Shown piece by piece: positions 31,618-42,974 of a DNA stretch of 64,000 bases. Positions within the stretch are counted from its first letter, which is position 1, and each line of letters opens with the position of its first letter. The position numbers and the translations under genes are program-made. This DNA comes from Lucinisca nassula. Lineage: Eukaryota > Mollusca > Bivalvia > Lucinida > Lucinidae. The notes under the pieces were generated by a model. It made no database searches. It was given only the letters and a program-made list of their open reading frames with translations, and was not told the DNA's origin. Where the stretch lies: contig OY757017.1 of assembly GCA_963580285.1 (NCBI GenBank), forward strand, positions 114,663,527 to 114,727,526. Direction: 5' to 3'.

Positions 31618-32185
31618 ATTTTCTGATGAACAATTGCGCTACCATGCTTATTAGTACTCAAAACATAGGTTGTTTGTGCTCGTTAGAACCGCCTCAATGA
31701 GACGGTTTTAATACTTACAAACAACCTATGCCTTGGATCAAAAATAAGAAAGCTATTGTAATTATCCTGTAAACTCTAGTTATCTCCATATAAAGTGGGA
31801 TTTAAAATGTCTCCCCGTACATCAACCATAGTGCAGTTTATATTTTACTTTTGGTCCTTTGAGATCAGCGTGAATATTCTGAGAAACCAGAAATAAATTA
31901 TTAGTTTAGACTCAAATTCTAGACAGGTTTTTAATTATTTGGACCTCATTTTGATTTATATCAGTCTTTGAATCGACTGCCTATTCGAAATTCGCAAAAT
32001 TGCAGTATGCTTCCTCTGGCTTTCGTTGCCGGATCATTACAGGGTCACTGATGAGGCTTTATTAGCCGAAACTACGTAGTATGACCCATCTTCTTTCTTA
32101 TGAATATTTTCATTGCTCTTAAAGGAACTCATTTTTTGATTTTTATTTAAGGGGATGTTCATTACACGGACTTGTTAACGTGATG
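31618..32185. mobile_element. MITE family B copy interrupted by a dispersed repeat
   Basis: The left part has the hairpin (31668-31733) and the stem TCTCCATATAAAGTGG. The right end CACGGACTTGTTAACGTGATG appears at about 32165-32185. Between them lies sequence including TGATGAGGCTTTATTAGCCG, related to the repeat at 28560-29017. Confidence 0.65.
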
Positions 32186-32394
32186 TCTCTCCATATTTAC
32201 TCTGTGGATCGCAAATAATTTATAAATGACTCTTGTGTTCTGCGAAGAGTCGAAACCGACTGCAGACGGGCAGATTGATCCGAATCTTCGCTGTCCGTAA
32301 AAGCCAACTTGTAGCTTTGTTGTGCCTTGCCTCATTAATAAAAGTAAATGCATGTTTATCAAATTGCTCGTTATCTTCAATACCAAAGAGCCTC

Positions 32395-32674
32395 CAATCA
32401 CGTTAAAAAGTCCGTGTAATGAACATCCACCGAGACCCCACCTCATGTAGAGAAAACTGGGCTTTGCAGGGGTATACATTATTCTTCTTATTTCTGTTCT
32501 AAGACATAGGTTGTGGGTACTCGTTAGAACCGCCACAAGGAGGCGGTTCTATCGAGGACCCGCAACCTATGTTTGTAGTATAAATAAGAAAATTATCACG
32601 GATATTCATCAGAAAAGTAGCTATTTTGGAGATGTGAAAATTGCACTATATCGCACGGATGTGTTATCGTAATG
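32395..32674. mobile_element. MITE family B copy
   Basis: CAATCACGTTAAAAAGTCCG to GCACGGATGTGTTATCGTAA; hairpin about 32510-32575. Adjacent 32675-32900 is another fragment of the GGCCGAAACTAGCTAGTCTG repeat. Confidence 0.75.
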
Positions 32675-33228
32675 CGTGATCTTGAGGGATACAGCGTTGT
32701 CTCTTTATCATTAGGGCTCTCGCCGATCTGAGTAGCCCCGGGGTACTCAGGTTTTCGCAGACTTCTTATGAGGCGCAATTGGCCGAAACTAGCTAGTCTG
32801 GCCCAGAAAAAAATCTTGTACACTCCATAATTTTCAGTTCTGTGCTGTATTTCTTGGTTACAAAGGATTATCCCTTTCTCAGAACATCCTTATGCCCATA
32901 CCGTGAAAGAATGTTAAAATGGCCGTAAGCCAAAACCAACATACATGATCTTAAATGCCAGAAAGGTGTGGTATAATACGAATTTTTAATATAAACTATT
33001 TCATTTTCTTTGAGAGTTTTTCTTCTTTGTTTTTAAATGAGCCTTCCTTATAAATAGGGTGTACTCTTAAGGAAAGAATTCGCTCCACATGAGCAGTCTT
33101 TGTTTCAAAGGAAAGAGCATCCGTGGATGAAAAAAGCGAGCATGAAGTCCCGATGGATGCCCCACCCCTCCCCTTTGTAAAAGTTGCGGGAAATGCGACC
33201 AGGTATGCCCGTACCCGGTAGGAGTTTT

Positions 33229-34304
33229 CTACTTCTCTGGTATAGCCGGGAAGGGGTACTTGGTGGTAGTATTGGTCTTCTTGTCAATAACATGTAAATA
33301 TAATTCCGTATCTCCCAGAATGAAATCAACATAAATTGTTCTTGGTTCCTCAGATGGTGACGGAATATGGTAAAACATCTGCCCAAGTCTCGCACATCCT
33401 GCATCAGTCGTAAAATTTTGACTTAACTCGTTGGAGAAGTATACATCGATCTCTATCTTCTTTTGCAATGGTTCCGTACTTGTAAGTGACTGGTGAGAAA
33501 CAAATCCAACGGGGACTCTCGTACCGATGGAGAGAAACGGCGAGAAGATGTCAAGCACGTATTCGCAACCACTCAGCACTACCCGTTTCTTCAGCGGAAA
33601 CAACTCTGGGTTGAAAAGTCTGGCAATTCTCAGACCGAGCGTGTATTTGTTCACTCGGCAAAGGATATTTGATGGTGAGTTCCCAAATATAACGGCTCCT
33701 TTCAGAACCGCAATGTCCGCGTCTGGGGGAACAATGATCTGAGTTATGCTCGTTTTTCCTATCAGTTCTTGATGTAAAATATCCTGGACAACGGATGATT
33801 CTGAAAAGGCCCCAACGAGCACTAGTGTGGATATATCTTTGGCTGTACTGACCGCGGTCAAATTGTGAGTTATAACCTTCGCCATTTCAACAGTGATTGC
33901 CCTGAAGAACTCATTGCATACCACTGCATCTATCCGTAGCTTGTGTTTCACAAGATGGACCCGCCCCTTGTACACAGAGCGGAATATCACATTCTCCACT
34001 GTGTCATTGTACTGCTGTTTCTGACATAACAGATCAATACAGGCTGGAATCTTTATTTCAACATATGTTTTGGCGAAAGGCGTCACTAGCTTTTTCACGT
34101 GTTCAAATTCCCTCATCATGAGAAGAAAATCTTTTCTGTACTTCGTGACAAACTCTTGTACCAAAGTATCTCCAAAGAGTTTATTAAGGAACTGCACAAA
34201 GATGTTATCCACAGCCCCACCCCCGAGCTTGGAACCAAATCCTCGGCTGATTTCTCTCAGCCCTTCTTTTCTCTTCTCATGCAATACAACATCAGTAATT
34301 CCAC
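33229..34304 (-). CDS. HSPA12-like exon 5 (terminal)
   Basis: Acceptor TTATTTTTTTCAG ends at 34305. Two bases complete the Gly codon, then GITDVVLHEK.. to ..FPAIPEK and a TAG stop at 33231-33229. A candidate ATTAAA lies at 32990-32985 on the minus strand. Confidence 0.93.
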
Positions 34305-37300
34305 CTGAAAAAAATAACATTACGATTATACATGCAGATAAAAAGGTGCATCTTTCAAATCTCCGAAACAGCTATTTTTTCTTATGAAAATTTGTGGTAT
34401 GTTTCTAATTAATGTTCAAAAAATAGACTGGACCACCACATTATGGTGGTTCAAACGAGTACGCACAACAGTTGTCTTGAAGCAGGAGGAAGACGTAACT
34501 TGATCATACAGTCGAACTTCAATGGCTCGAACACCTTTGGGACCTCGAAAATCTGTTCGAGACAGGGGTAGTTCGAGCCACTGAGATTACTATAAGGAGG
34601 CATAACGAGATACTTTTAGACATCTTTTCGGTGTTCTATAATGAATATGTATGCTGTGTGTACTCATTAGAATCGCCTCATCGAGGCGATTCTAATGAGT
34701 ACACGCAGCATACATTTGCAAGATAAAAGACTACAATCTCCTTAATTATCCCCCACTATTTCTTATGTAGAGGATTTCGCTAGGGGCTCAAGAATGGGTT
34801 CGACACATCCATGGCAAACGAGCCATTGGTGTTCGAGGCATCGACGTTCGACTGTATATACCCAAGGTTTTCTATACAAAGTGGGGGTTACATGGGTTTC
34901 ATTACAAGGACTTGTTAATGGGATTTAATGTATAACATTTATCGAGAAACGGATGACACCAAATGTCGGTTAAACGTTGTTTCATTTTTATCACAATATA
35001 TCATATAAATCCTCTGTTACAAAGCAATGCATAAATACAAGTGTGAAACTCAACCAAGACCATCCCTGCCACAACACGTGAACTAGTCCGTGAAATGAAC
35101 ACCCACCTAAACCTCAATATATATAGATAACTAGGGTCTACCGGGGTAGCTATTATTTTTCTTATTTTTGCTCCAAGACAAAGGTTGTGGGTACTCGTTA
35201 GAACGGCGGTTCTAACAAGGAACCGCCTCAATGAGGCGGTTCGAACGAGGCCCCACAACCTATGTTCGAAGTATAAATACTAAATATATCAGGGATTTTC
35301 ATAAAAAAACTTTTGGAGATGTTAAAATGCACTATGTCGCACGGGGGTGTGATCCAACAACACAAATAAAGTCGCAAACCGAATGCATGCACTTGCCACA
35401 AGGTACAGTCCAGCCAAGTTTCTTTTTCCACTTTCCATCATACGCAAATAACCCACGTACATGACTGCAACGGGTGAAGAGAAATTCAATGACGGGAATC
35501 AACCCCCAACAGCTATTAAACCGACTTTTCAGAAAAATATATAACCGCAATGACTTCAACCAATTTCGTAAAATCATTCTTCGATATAAAAAGATTGGGT
35601 GTAACATAAATGGTATATGACAGACTGCAAGCATGGTGGTTAACTTAATCACGGTTGACACCTTTGCTTCCCTCTTTAATTGCACGCCGGTGGGTCAGGC
35701 CTCAGATTCTATGACGGTTCCAGCGTGAAGGCTTACTGAGAATTAGAAAGATCTGATTAAATGTAAAGGTGGTTGGTGCCTGATGCTCTGTCTCTGGTCG
35801 GGCCCATCGGAGTCTTACTGTTGGTTTTGGTTTGCTCCAGCATTTCAGTGGTTTCTTGCTGTTTCATCTCTGTGGTTGTTTGATTTTTTGTTGTTCACGG
35901 AGACGTTGCTCTGATGAGTTAGGATGCCTTCATGCGGACTGAACAAATAATGTGTCTTAATCGCGACAGAAAAAAAGGTGAGGATTGTGGCCACGTAAAA
36001 TCGATTTAAGCCCCCAGTGGAATTCGTTTCCGCTGACCGTTCCAAGGCAGTTCTTCTGTCGCGGTTTATTTTTGTTATGGTTTGTCTTTGGGTGTTTGTG
36101 TCGCTTATATTATTTTATTTTGGATAGCCTATTGGCTATTTTGTGGGAAAGTAACTGTCCTTTTGGCTTTCCCCTCTTGATGTTTCCATTAGGGTTTGTT
36201 GTATCATTTTTGTGTTTCTTTCCCTTTGTTGTCTCTGATGGGAGCTTTGGGTTAATTGTATTGCTTCCTAGTCATTGCCTCCACTTCTATTTTATAAACT
36301 TAGTAAATAAACAGTATTATTGTTGAAGTACGGAGAACCCTTTTCAGGCTCCATAACAGCTCTTTAAACGGCTGTTGCATCTTTAACAGTTATCCTGATG
36401 TTCATGATAACCCCTACCTTTGCAAACAGTGAAGATCCTGATCAGATGGCAGAAGCCACCTGATCAGGATCTACACTGTAAGACATCGAGTTTTTGAATT
36501 GTGGAAATAAAACATCAAGTAATCTGATTGGTTCAGATTCAGAAATGGGTGTTGACAAACCGATTATTCAGTGGGATAAGAGTCAGGGAAAGAAACTTGC
36601 AAACGTATGTCTTCCTTGCAAACAGTTGCCTTCCGCGTGAGCAATTTCCCCTTGAGACTGCTGCAGTTCAGTTTAGCCTAGGACAGTGGAATGCACTCGA
36701 GGAAAAGCATCTTCGAAAAACATGTTCGGCGTTCATTGCTTTACTTTTTCATGCCCAAATGTCATGAGTGGACTCCTCTTTCTTTGAATTTAACATATCG
36801 ATTCACGTTAATTTGGAGTTTGATCAAACATTACGAAACCACGCCTTTTCAAATACACTGGTAATTTTTCTGCCGAAAAAAAATGAGATGAAAAATTGTG
36901 ACGTTTTTTTCTTAATCCTGCTCTTAATACAGATTGTAAGTACACGTTAGAACCGCCTCGATGAAGCGGTGCTAACGAGCACCAACAAACTATACTTTAC
37001 CTCAGTACTAAACCTCAGTATTACCATATAAAAGTGGGGTTTGATGGTGTCAAAATTATATAGGCATGTGTTTGTGATGAATCAGTAATAGACTGGCAAT
37101 AAGTGTAGATCCTGATGAGACGATTCATCTAAATTTGTCTTGCTTGCATAAGAATCTGTATCGGTCATTTTTGTGAAATTATTTCAAAATCAGTCTACCT
37201 TTTAGTAGTGACAGTCATTTTAAAGCTTGTTTATTGTTTAGTTTTTGAAGAAAAATTAGCACCTTATTTGCAATATCTGCTGGTTCCTAGTCTGAAGGTT

Positions 37301-40300
37301 ATCAGTGTTGGAGAAACAGGTAACCAGACCCCCCCTGACCTTGAAAGGTCAGGGGGGTCTGGTTACCTATTTTTCCAATATTGATAATGTGCAAGCTGGT
37401 AGCCAGCAAATAATGCGAATATGGTGACCTTATTTGCATTATCTGCTGGTTCCTAGTCTGAACGTTATCAGTGTGGGAAAAACAGGTAACCAGACGCCCC
37501 CCCCCCCCGACCTTGAAAGGTCAGGGGGGTATTGTTACCTGTTTTTCCAATATTGACAATGTGCAAGCTGGGAGCCAGCATGGTGACTTACCCCCAAGGT
37601 CAGCTACAGCATATTTTGTGCCAGACTTCAGTATTGGTATTTTTTCTGTGACCATGTTGGATGGAATATTTTGTAAAAAGATAGAGGCGACCTCTGGTTC
37701 GAGGGCAAGTTTCAACTGGCTTCTCGCTATTCCAGCCTGAAAATAGAGACCGATCTGACATGAAGGTATGTGGCCATTGTGTTAGTTCTTAAAGTTCTGT
37801 CAATCATTAAACGGTAGACAGATTACACAAACTAATATCAATGGAAATCGGTTTAATTAGCGCGTACAATGGTTCTGTTTTTGGTAATTTATTGCCACTC
37901 TACGACCTTTATTGCTTTCGTGGAAGTTCATGACAAAGGTCCGCTAGGATGTAGAAATTTAACTGTCAGCTAACAAAGGAACTTCTCAATCGAGCAAAGA
38001 AAATACGGCGATTTTAGCAATGAAAATGGTGTATGTTACGTCAAGAGAAACAGAAAGAACCGCTTTATATATTAGCCACGTAATGACAAAAAATACGGAA
38101 TTACCATTTCTGAAATAACAAACTGTGCAGCTCGGCCTGCATGAAAGCTAGGTCTGGTCATCACCCATAATGTTAACAAGTCCGAGCATTGGCCACTGCT
38201 CTATGCCCTACTTTATATAAAGAAAAGTGGGATTTACTAGCGTATTTTCCTTATTTCTTTTTCAAAACATAGATTGTATATACTCGTTAGAATTGCCTCA
38301 TCGAGGCGGTTCTAACAAGCGCCAACAATCTATATTTGGACTATAAATAAGAAAAGTATCGAACATTTTCATATGGAACATGCTAGTTATGGAGTTCTCA
38401 AAGATAATACTATAGCACGGGAGTTCTATCACAGTTTTTGTGTTCGTTGCTTGGAAAGTATAAGGCCGCCGGTTTCTTTTTGTTTTCCCCGGTTTTGGTT
38501 TTACGACCCTTTCAAGATTACTTCACTTATATCGATCCGATAGTTACTCGACCAGCGTACCCGGCGAAAAACATATAATTATGAACTTCCGTTGCAAAGC
38601 TTGGCGACTCAAATGTGACCCGAGCCAGGCCCAAACCACAACGGTGAGCCTGCAGTTTCTATATTTATATTTCAAGGCTCTTGATATATCATGTCATACC
38701 CGGTGGAAGACAGGTTGTCTCGCGACCGTGCTTATTTTAGGTATAATAACATGTGTTAAAGTATCGTGTAGCGGCAAGCGTTGTTTCCTTGAGAAAGAGA
38801 CTTTAGCCACATTGCTTAGCACCGGTTCCTACCCAGGAGGACCACATGGAAGATTATTTTACTAAATGTGTTACCCTCTACAAATAAAATATATTATTGT
38901 GGAGCGCTGTGAGGCAGTGGTACATGTAAAGCATCGGATTTAAGATCGAGAGGTAGCCGGTTTGATCCAGGCGAGCGACAAGCGTTTTTTCCTTGAGCAA
39001 GAGACTTTAGCCTCCTTGGTTAGTACTGATTTCTACCCAGGAAGAAGAACACGGAAGAATAGTACTAGTTTACTAAACGCGTGACCCTCTATAAATAAAG
39101 TTGATTACTATCATTTTTTCGAGAACAATGAAAAACAGATTTGATGTCAATAGCAGCGTCCTACATGGTTATTATTGACCAGTAAAGACGCACGTTGCGG
39201 CATCTGATCCTGGGCTACACTGTGTGCTTGAAGTATATAACGTTGTGTAGTACTTCAAACAAATTAAATTAACCAACCATCCCTCACATGTACCCTGGTA
39301 ATGGACCTAGCTCCAGATAAATCGTGGTAGATGCAGCATCTATGTGTCAGATATGCGTTACATCGATCTGCAGTCCTCTGCAGTTTGAATGGTTTCCATG
39401 CAGAATGCAGGCTGGACATGCACGTCATTAACCCTGCAGGCACAAAACGTTGACTCAACGCTGAACTAACGTTGAAACAACGTTTTCAACGTTTTTTCAA
39501 CATTAGTTCAACGATGAGTGCCTGCTGGGAAACGTTATGAAGTACTTACCGATTCGGCAGCCTTTCTCATGAATTGTTTGGCTACGTCCGGGAATGCCGC
39601 TGGCACAGTAAGTACCCACTTGATGTTGTCTGCTTCTATATCGTGACCACGTAAACAAATGTCGTTCAGAACCTGGCTCTTGAGGTAACGTATTGTGTAG
39701 GCGAAAACTTTCATGGCAGAAAAGTCCTTTCCAGTTTCGTCCTGTATCAGGGTACTGCCCTTCAGCGCCTGAAAACGAGGTCAATGTCATTTCATTTAGC
39801 AGACAGTAGCTTGACATCGTTTTTTTTCAGAAAAAAGAAAGCTTAAACCGAACCACTGATTAACGATATGAATAGTAGCCTACATCATATTATACAATCA
39901 TGCAAAGAGAATTTTAAAGACGCAAACTTTCCTAATGGGGTACCTTTCAATGTACGGATTTTTTTTTTCTAAAAAAAGTATAAATATAACATAATTATTT
40001 TCTGTCATTTTTGCAAAGAAACTAGTTTTACCAATCAGAAACTAGAAATGCGTCCATAGGACACGGATGCCCCCGCCTGAAAATATGTCTATGTTCGTAT
40101 TCATCCACAGAAAGTTTTGGACCTAAGTATGACCTTGACCTTGGAGGTAAGGACCTTGGTTTTGTGTGAGGCAGATTGCCTCATGATGGTCAACATTTCT
40201 GCCAAGTAATTTCAAAATCCATCCAGAGATAAGAAAGTTATTGACTGCGTTTAAGTTTCGGACCTTTTTTTTTGCCTTTGACCTCTAAGTATGACCTTGA

Positions 40301-42888
40301 CCTTGGAGGTACGGATCTGGGTTTGCACGTGACACATCGTCTCATGATGGTTAACATTTCTTCAAAGTAATTTCAAAATCCATCCAGAAATAAGTAAGTT
40401 ATTGACTGCGTTTAAGTTTCGGACCCGTTTTTTTTTTACCTTTGACCTCTAAGTATGACCTTGACCTTGGAGGTACGGACCTGGGTTTTGCGCATGACAC
40501 ATTGTCTCATGATGGTTAACATTTCTGCCGAGTAGTTTTAAAATCCATCTAGAAATAAGGAAGTTATTGACTGCGTTTAAGTTTCGGACGCACGGACGGA
40601 CGGACGCACGGACGAACGGACGGACGGACAGGGGCAACGCTATATGCCCTTTCCACCATTCTTCGAATGGCGGGGGCATAAAAATACAAAGGTGCTGATC
40701 AGACAGGGCCGATTTGTAAGCCATGGCAAAGTATGACGAGCCCCAAACAGAAGGTATGCTTGAACAAAACAAATAAACAATCGGATTGTTAAGGGAGATA
40801 ATTCTTCACTACTGCACATTAATTTTTCTGTTTCATGGCCACATGCTTGTGCGCCGTAACACCAAACTCGATGACTAAGCTTGTGTCCGAAAATGAAAAT
40901 TTTTAACATTTTTGAGCTGTCCCCTGATTATTTGCTATGCTTACATCATTTGCAAACAGTTTTGTCTTGAATCGTCTGAAGTAGTAGAATTTGTTGTGTT
41001 TGTTTTCCTTCACAAGAGACATATACTGCTTCTCTGCTTCATAGCCGAATGCTTCAAAATCCTTCTTTTCATTCAACAGCAAGCATGTAGGGGTCCTGTA
41101 AAACATCGACATCAGGGGCAAGCTGTTCAAAGCATCGGTAGCTTAACCCTTATCTTGCTGTTCACGACAACCCCTATCTTTGCAAACAGTGTAGATCCAG
41201 ATCAGATTGCTACACTGTTTGGCATTGAGTTTATGAATTTGAAGCAATAAATTACATCAAGTAATTTGATTGGTTTATAGACAGAAATGGTTGTGGCTTA
41301 AATGAATATTCAGAGAGATAAGGGTTAACAAGCTCGTTAGTGGTCAAACTGTCAACTGTTCTAGCAAGTGCAATATCTAAAAGTTTGATATTTTTGCTGA
41401 AATGCAAAAGCTGCTCATATTTTTTCAGCAAAAATATTAGCTTATTTGCAATATTAAATGATCAAAGTTTTAGCGATTCGTAAACTAACGATGTCGTTAG
41501 TTTTGAACGACTGGCCCCAGGTTAATAGTAGCAAGTCTGTATGATAAAGACCCCTCTAAACCCCACTTTGTACAAAGAAAAGTGGGCTTTACGGGGGTAC
41601 TCATTAGTTCCCTTATTTTTGCTAACAACATGACACGTGGGTACTTGTAAGACACACGAGCACCTAAAATCTATATGAGAAAACAAGAGCTGTCACTATA
41701 GGTGACCAATGCACCCCCACCCCCTTGTCAGAATGTAGCCTTGTGATAGTGAATAGGTGTGTGAAGTTTCATGGGGCTAGATCAAATACTTTTGAAGTTA
41801 TGATCAAGGTTAAATTTTTTGTGACGGACAGATAGACAGACAGACAGACAGACAGAGCAACACTATATGCCCCCGAACAAAGATTCTCGGTTCTCGGGCG
41901 TGGGGGGGGATAAAAAACTAAGACATTTTTATAAGGAGAATATCATCATTCTTACAACCATAAAATAAACTTCTATACTACACCGATGTGTTATAACGAT
42001 TTAAAGGCATTTATTCTTGAACAGTAGGGCACACCGTCTGTTCATAATTGTTTATAATTGTTTATAATTGCCCCCTGTGATATACTGTCTATAGCAGATC
42101 AAAGGTAGCCCTTAATAGGGTGATTAGTAGCTCTTGTTGAATCCCCTGACTGAGGCACTAAAGGGGAAAATAAATAACGTACGCTCTAGTCAACAGTTAG
42201 TAAAGTACTGATTTTCCCCAGGGAGGCCCCTTACCCTTTTGAAGACAGAGGACTTCTCTTCAGTCAATACCGAGGGCTATATATTATGTGATGAAATGAT
42301 AGTCCTCAATAATCAAGAATAAATGCATTTAAGGTCCATGTCAATGATAACTTGCCAACCCTGTTTATAGTCTAGAAAACTAGAACAAACGTTTGCAAAC
42401 ACGTTATGCACCGAAACAACATATCTATCACTAAGTATGGCCAAAATAATTTTGCCATAAACAGTGCAGTGATATGTCCGTGCGTTCTTTTGTATCTCTA
42501 AACGGTTTATTTTCAGATGAAAATTTATGACATCACGCAAACAAGTCCGTGAAATGAAGACCGTTACTGACACCTGCCCTATGAAAGAAAGTTTTAGAAC
42601 ATATGGATCGAACCCACTTCTCGATCCCAAGATCAGACATGCAAAAGACTGCGCCGACGGGCCAGCTAAATGTATCTTGGAAACAAAGAGCGGAACAACT
42701 TACCTCAAGGTGGTACATGCTTTGTCCGAGGACAGCCACACCGGGTTCATAACGATATGTTGAGAAACAGACTTCCCGTCACGCCTGGTCGCATACGCAA
42801 ACCCGGAGTAGGATGTTCCGATTTCAATTGCAGCAACCATGGTATAACTGTCATCCTCCGGAGTGAATAAGGTCTTCTTTTTGCTCAT
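33229..42888 (-). CDS. HSPA12-like HSP70 family protein (5 exons, complete)
   Basis: Exons 42888-42704, 41095-40945, 39768-39550, 37736-37592 and 34304-33229 join with GT-AG borders and consistent phases (2, 0, 0, 1) to 591 residues. That is a little shorter than vertebrate HSPA12A/B (about 680). The protein is an HSP70-type ATPase of the divergent HSPA12 group. Seen: phosphate-1 motif AIEIGTSYSGFAY (about 20-32, with Glu where HSP70s have Asp); FGYEAEKQY; KWVLTVPAAFPDVAKQFMRKAA (about 163-184); LALEPEVASIF; phosphate-2 motif ADLGGGITDVV (about 230-240); adenosine motif LVLVGAFSES (about 394-403); and IIVPPDADIAVLKGAVIFG. Like other HSPA12s it lacks a canonical substrate-binding domain and EEVD tail. 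No signal peptide, so cytosolic. Bivalves carry expanded HSPA12 sets linked to stress and immunity. The Asp-to-Glu change may alter ATP hydrolysis. Confidence 0.92.
34318..34500. mobile_element. Degenerate MITE of family B type in HSPA12 intron 4
   Basis: Begins CATTACGATTATACATGCAG and keeps TTATGAAAATTTGTGGTATG and a decayed hairpin (34420-34480). Its end lies about 11 bp upstream of the exon 5 acceptor. Confidence 0.55.
34507..34857. mobile_element. pogo/Tigger-like MITE carrying the shared hairpin
   Basis: Inverted ends CAGTCGAACTTCAATGGCTC and GACGTTCGACTG, each next to TA, with GAACACC/GGTGTTCGA inside them, as in pogo-like elements. A near-perfect hairpin at 34650-34716 (TGTGTGTACTCATTAGAATC, GCCTCATCGAGGC) sits in its middle. 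Confidence 0.65.
35073..35352. mobile_element. MITE family B copy with repeated hairpin arm
   Basis: ACACGTGAACTAGTCCGTGA to CTATGTCGCACGGGGGTGTG. The hairpin at 35186-35266 has an extra GAACGGCGGTTCTAAC insert before the main GAACCGCCTC arm. Confidence 0.7.
35500..36300 (+). pseudogene. Penelope-like element, 3' fragment
   Basis: Same sequence family as the minus-strand copy at 47610-49620 but in opposite orientation. It begins within the C-terminal coding part (FRKIYNRNDFNQFRKIILRY, with a stop after KIGCNINGI) and runs through NCTPVGQASDSMTVP into the shared 3' UTR. A 113-codon open frame in that UTR (35985-36326) has a shorter counterpart at 47906-47682, but both look like untranslated DNA. 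Confidence 0.75.
36382..36590. mobile_element. piggyBac-type MITE, degenerate
   Basis: Contains the family palindrome GATCCTGATCAGATGGC...CACCTGATCAGGATC and the downstream CATCAAGTAATCTGATTGGTT. The TTAA ends are eroded. Confidence 0.65.
36829..37079. mobile_element. MITE family A copy
   Basis: CATTACGAAACCACGCCTTT to ATAGGCATGTGTTTGTGATG; hairpin about 36930-36995. Confidence 0.75.
37260..37585. mobile_element. Two tandem copies of a CC/GG-hairpin MITE at the HSPA12 exon 4 donor
   Basis: Copies 37260-37426 and 37427-37585. Each has ends CACCTTATTTGCA and CAGCAAATAATGCGAATATG, the phrase CTGCTGGTTCCTAGTCTGAA, and a central CCCCTGACCTT/AAGGTCAGGGG hairpin. A third copy is at 51527-51692. 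The right end of copy 2 is trimmed and finishes 6 bp from exon 4. Confidence 0.8.
37592..37736 (-). CDS. HSPA12-like exon 4
   Basis: AGIARSQLKLALEPEVASIF.. to ..YAVADLG plus one base; acceptor CTATTTTCAG, donor GTAAGT at 37591. Splits the phosphate-2 Gly codon with exon 5. Confidence 0.9.
38166..38433. mobile_element. MITE family B copy
   Basis: CATAATGTTAACAAGTCCGA to ATAGCACGGGAGTTCTATCA; hairpin about 38270-38335. Confidence 0.7.
38690..39115 (+). mobile_element. tRNA-like SINE family 4, two partial copies
   Basis: The phrase AAGCGTT.TTTCCTTGAG, AAGAGACTTTAGCC, TACCCAGGA and ACCCTCTA.AAATAAA occurs twice (38773-38890 and 38978-39100). The second copy is preceded by a tRNA-like head with GAGGCAGTGGT (A box) and CGGTTTGATCC (B box). 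Confidence 0.6.
39432..39529. mobile_element. Small AACGTT-rich MITE next to the HSPA12 exon 3 donor
   Basis: Ends CCCTGCAGGCAC and GTGCCTGCTGGG are inverted repeats. Inside are multiple AACGTT/CAACG motifs forming a long hairpin. About 20 bp from the exon 3 donor. Confidence 0.7.
39550..39768 (-). CDS. HSPA12-like exon 3
   Basis: 73 codons in phase 0, ALKGSTLIQDETGKDFSAMK.. to ..FMRKAAES; acceptor TCGTTTTCAG, donor GTAAGT at 39549. The longest open frame at this place is in a different frame and is a shadow. Confidence 0.9.
40035..40685 (+). mobile_element. Composite tandem-repeat element, core ~155 bp x 3
   Basis: 5' end GGACACGGATGCCCCCGCC. Three core units follow with AAGTATGACCTTGACCTTGG, TCTCATGATGGTTAACATTT and AAGTTATTGACTGCGTTTAA. 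Closes with GGACGGACGG repeats and the terminal hairpin before GGGGGCATAAAA. Lies in HSPA12 intron 2. Confidence 0.82.
40945..41095 (-). CDS. HSPA12-like exon 2
   Basis: Acceptor TTTTACAG ends at 41096. The first base completes the Arg codon, then TPTCLLLNEKKDFEAFGYE.. to ..KTKLFAND; donor GTAAGC at 40944. Confidence 0.9.
41143..41328. mobile_element. piggyBac-type MITE with TTAA ends
   Basis: TTAACCCTTATCTTGCTG at the left and GAGATAAGGGTTAA at the right, each with the TTAA expected of piggyBac targets. Half of the internal palindrome is deleted relative to 43999-44211. About 46 bp upstream of the HSPA12 exon 2 acceptor. Confidence 0.85.
41523..42000. mobile_element. MITE family B copy interrupted by a short composite element
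   Basis: The left part has CAAGTCTGTATGATAAAGAC and AACCCCACTTTGTACAAAG; the right end is ACACCGATGTGTTATAACGA. The inserted piece (about 41682-41914) starts ACAAGAGCTGTCACTATAGG and ends with a GACAGACA microsatellite (41832-41858) and a CCCCCGA..GGGGGGATAAA hairpin. Bases 42001-42526 contain nothing recognised. Confidence 0.65.
42704..42888 (-). CDS. HSPA12-like exon 1
   Basis: MSKKKTLFTPEDD.. to ..DKACTTL plus two bases (AG); donor GTAAGT at 42703-42698. Start chosen as the first in-frame ATG before the phosphate-1 motif. Upstream on the minus strand CATTTTATTCCAG could be an acceptor for a 5' UTR exon. The plus-strand frames here are antisense shadows. Confidence 0.9.
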
Positions 42889-42974
42889 GCTGGATGTCTG
42901 TGTGATGCAAGCTGCTCAGTTATGGTGGCAAACCACGCCTACTGGAATAAAATGAGCACCATCGCGAGAAAAAA

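Noticed and set aside
35985..36326. Hydrophobic 113-codon frame, with a shorter relative at 47682-47906, as a possible membrane protein
   Set aside because: Both lie in the 3' UTR of the Penelope-like element. The two frames diverge by indels rather than showing protein conservation.
39503..39817. 104-codon minus-strand frame at HSPA12 exon 3
   Set aside because: The HSPA12 reading (ALKGSTLIQ..) is in a different frame within proper splice sites; this frame is a shadow.
42527..42870. Plus-strand frames over HSPA12 exon 1
   Set aside because: Antisense to a well-supported exon.
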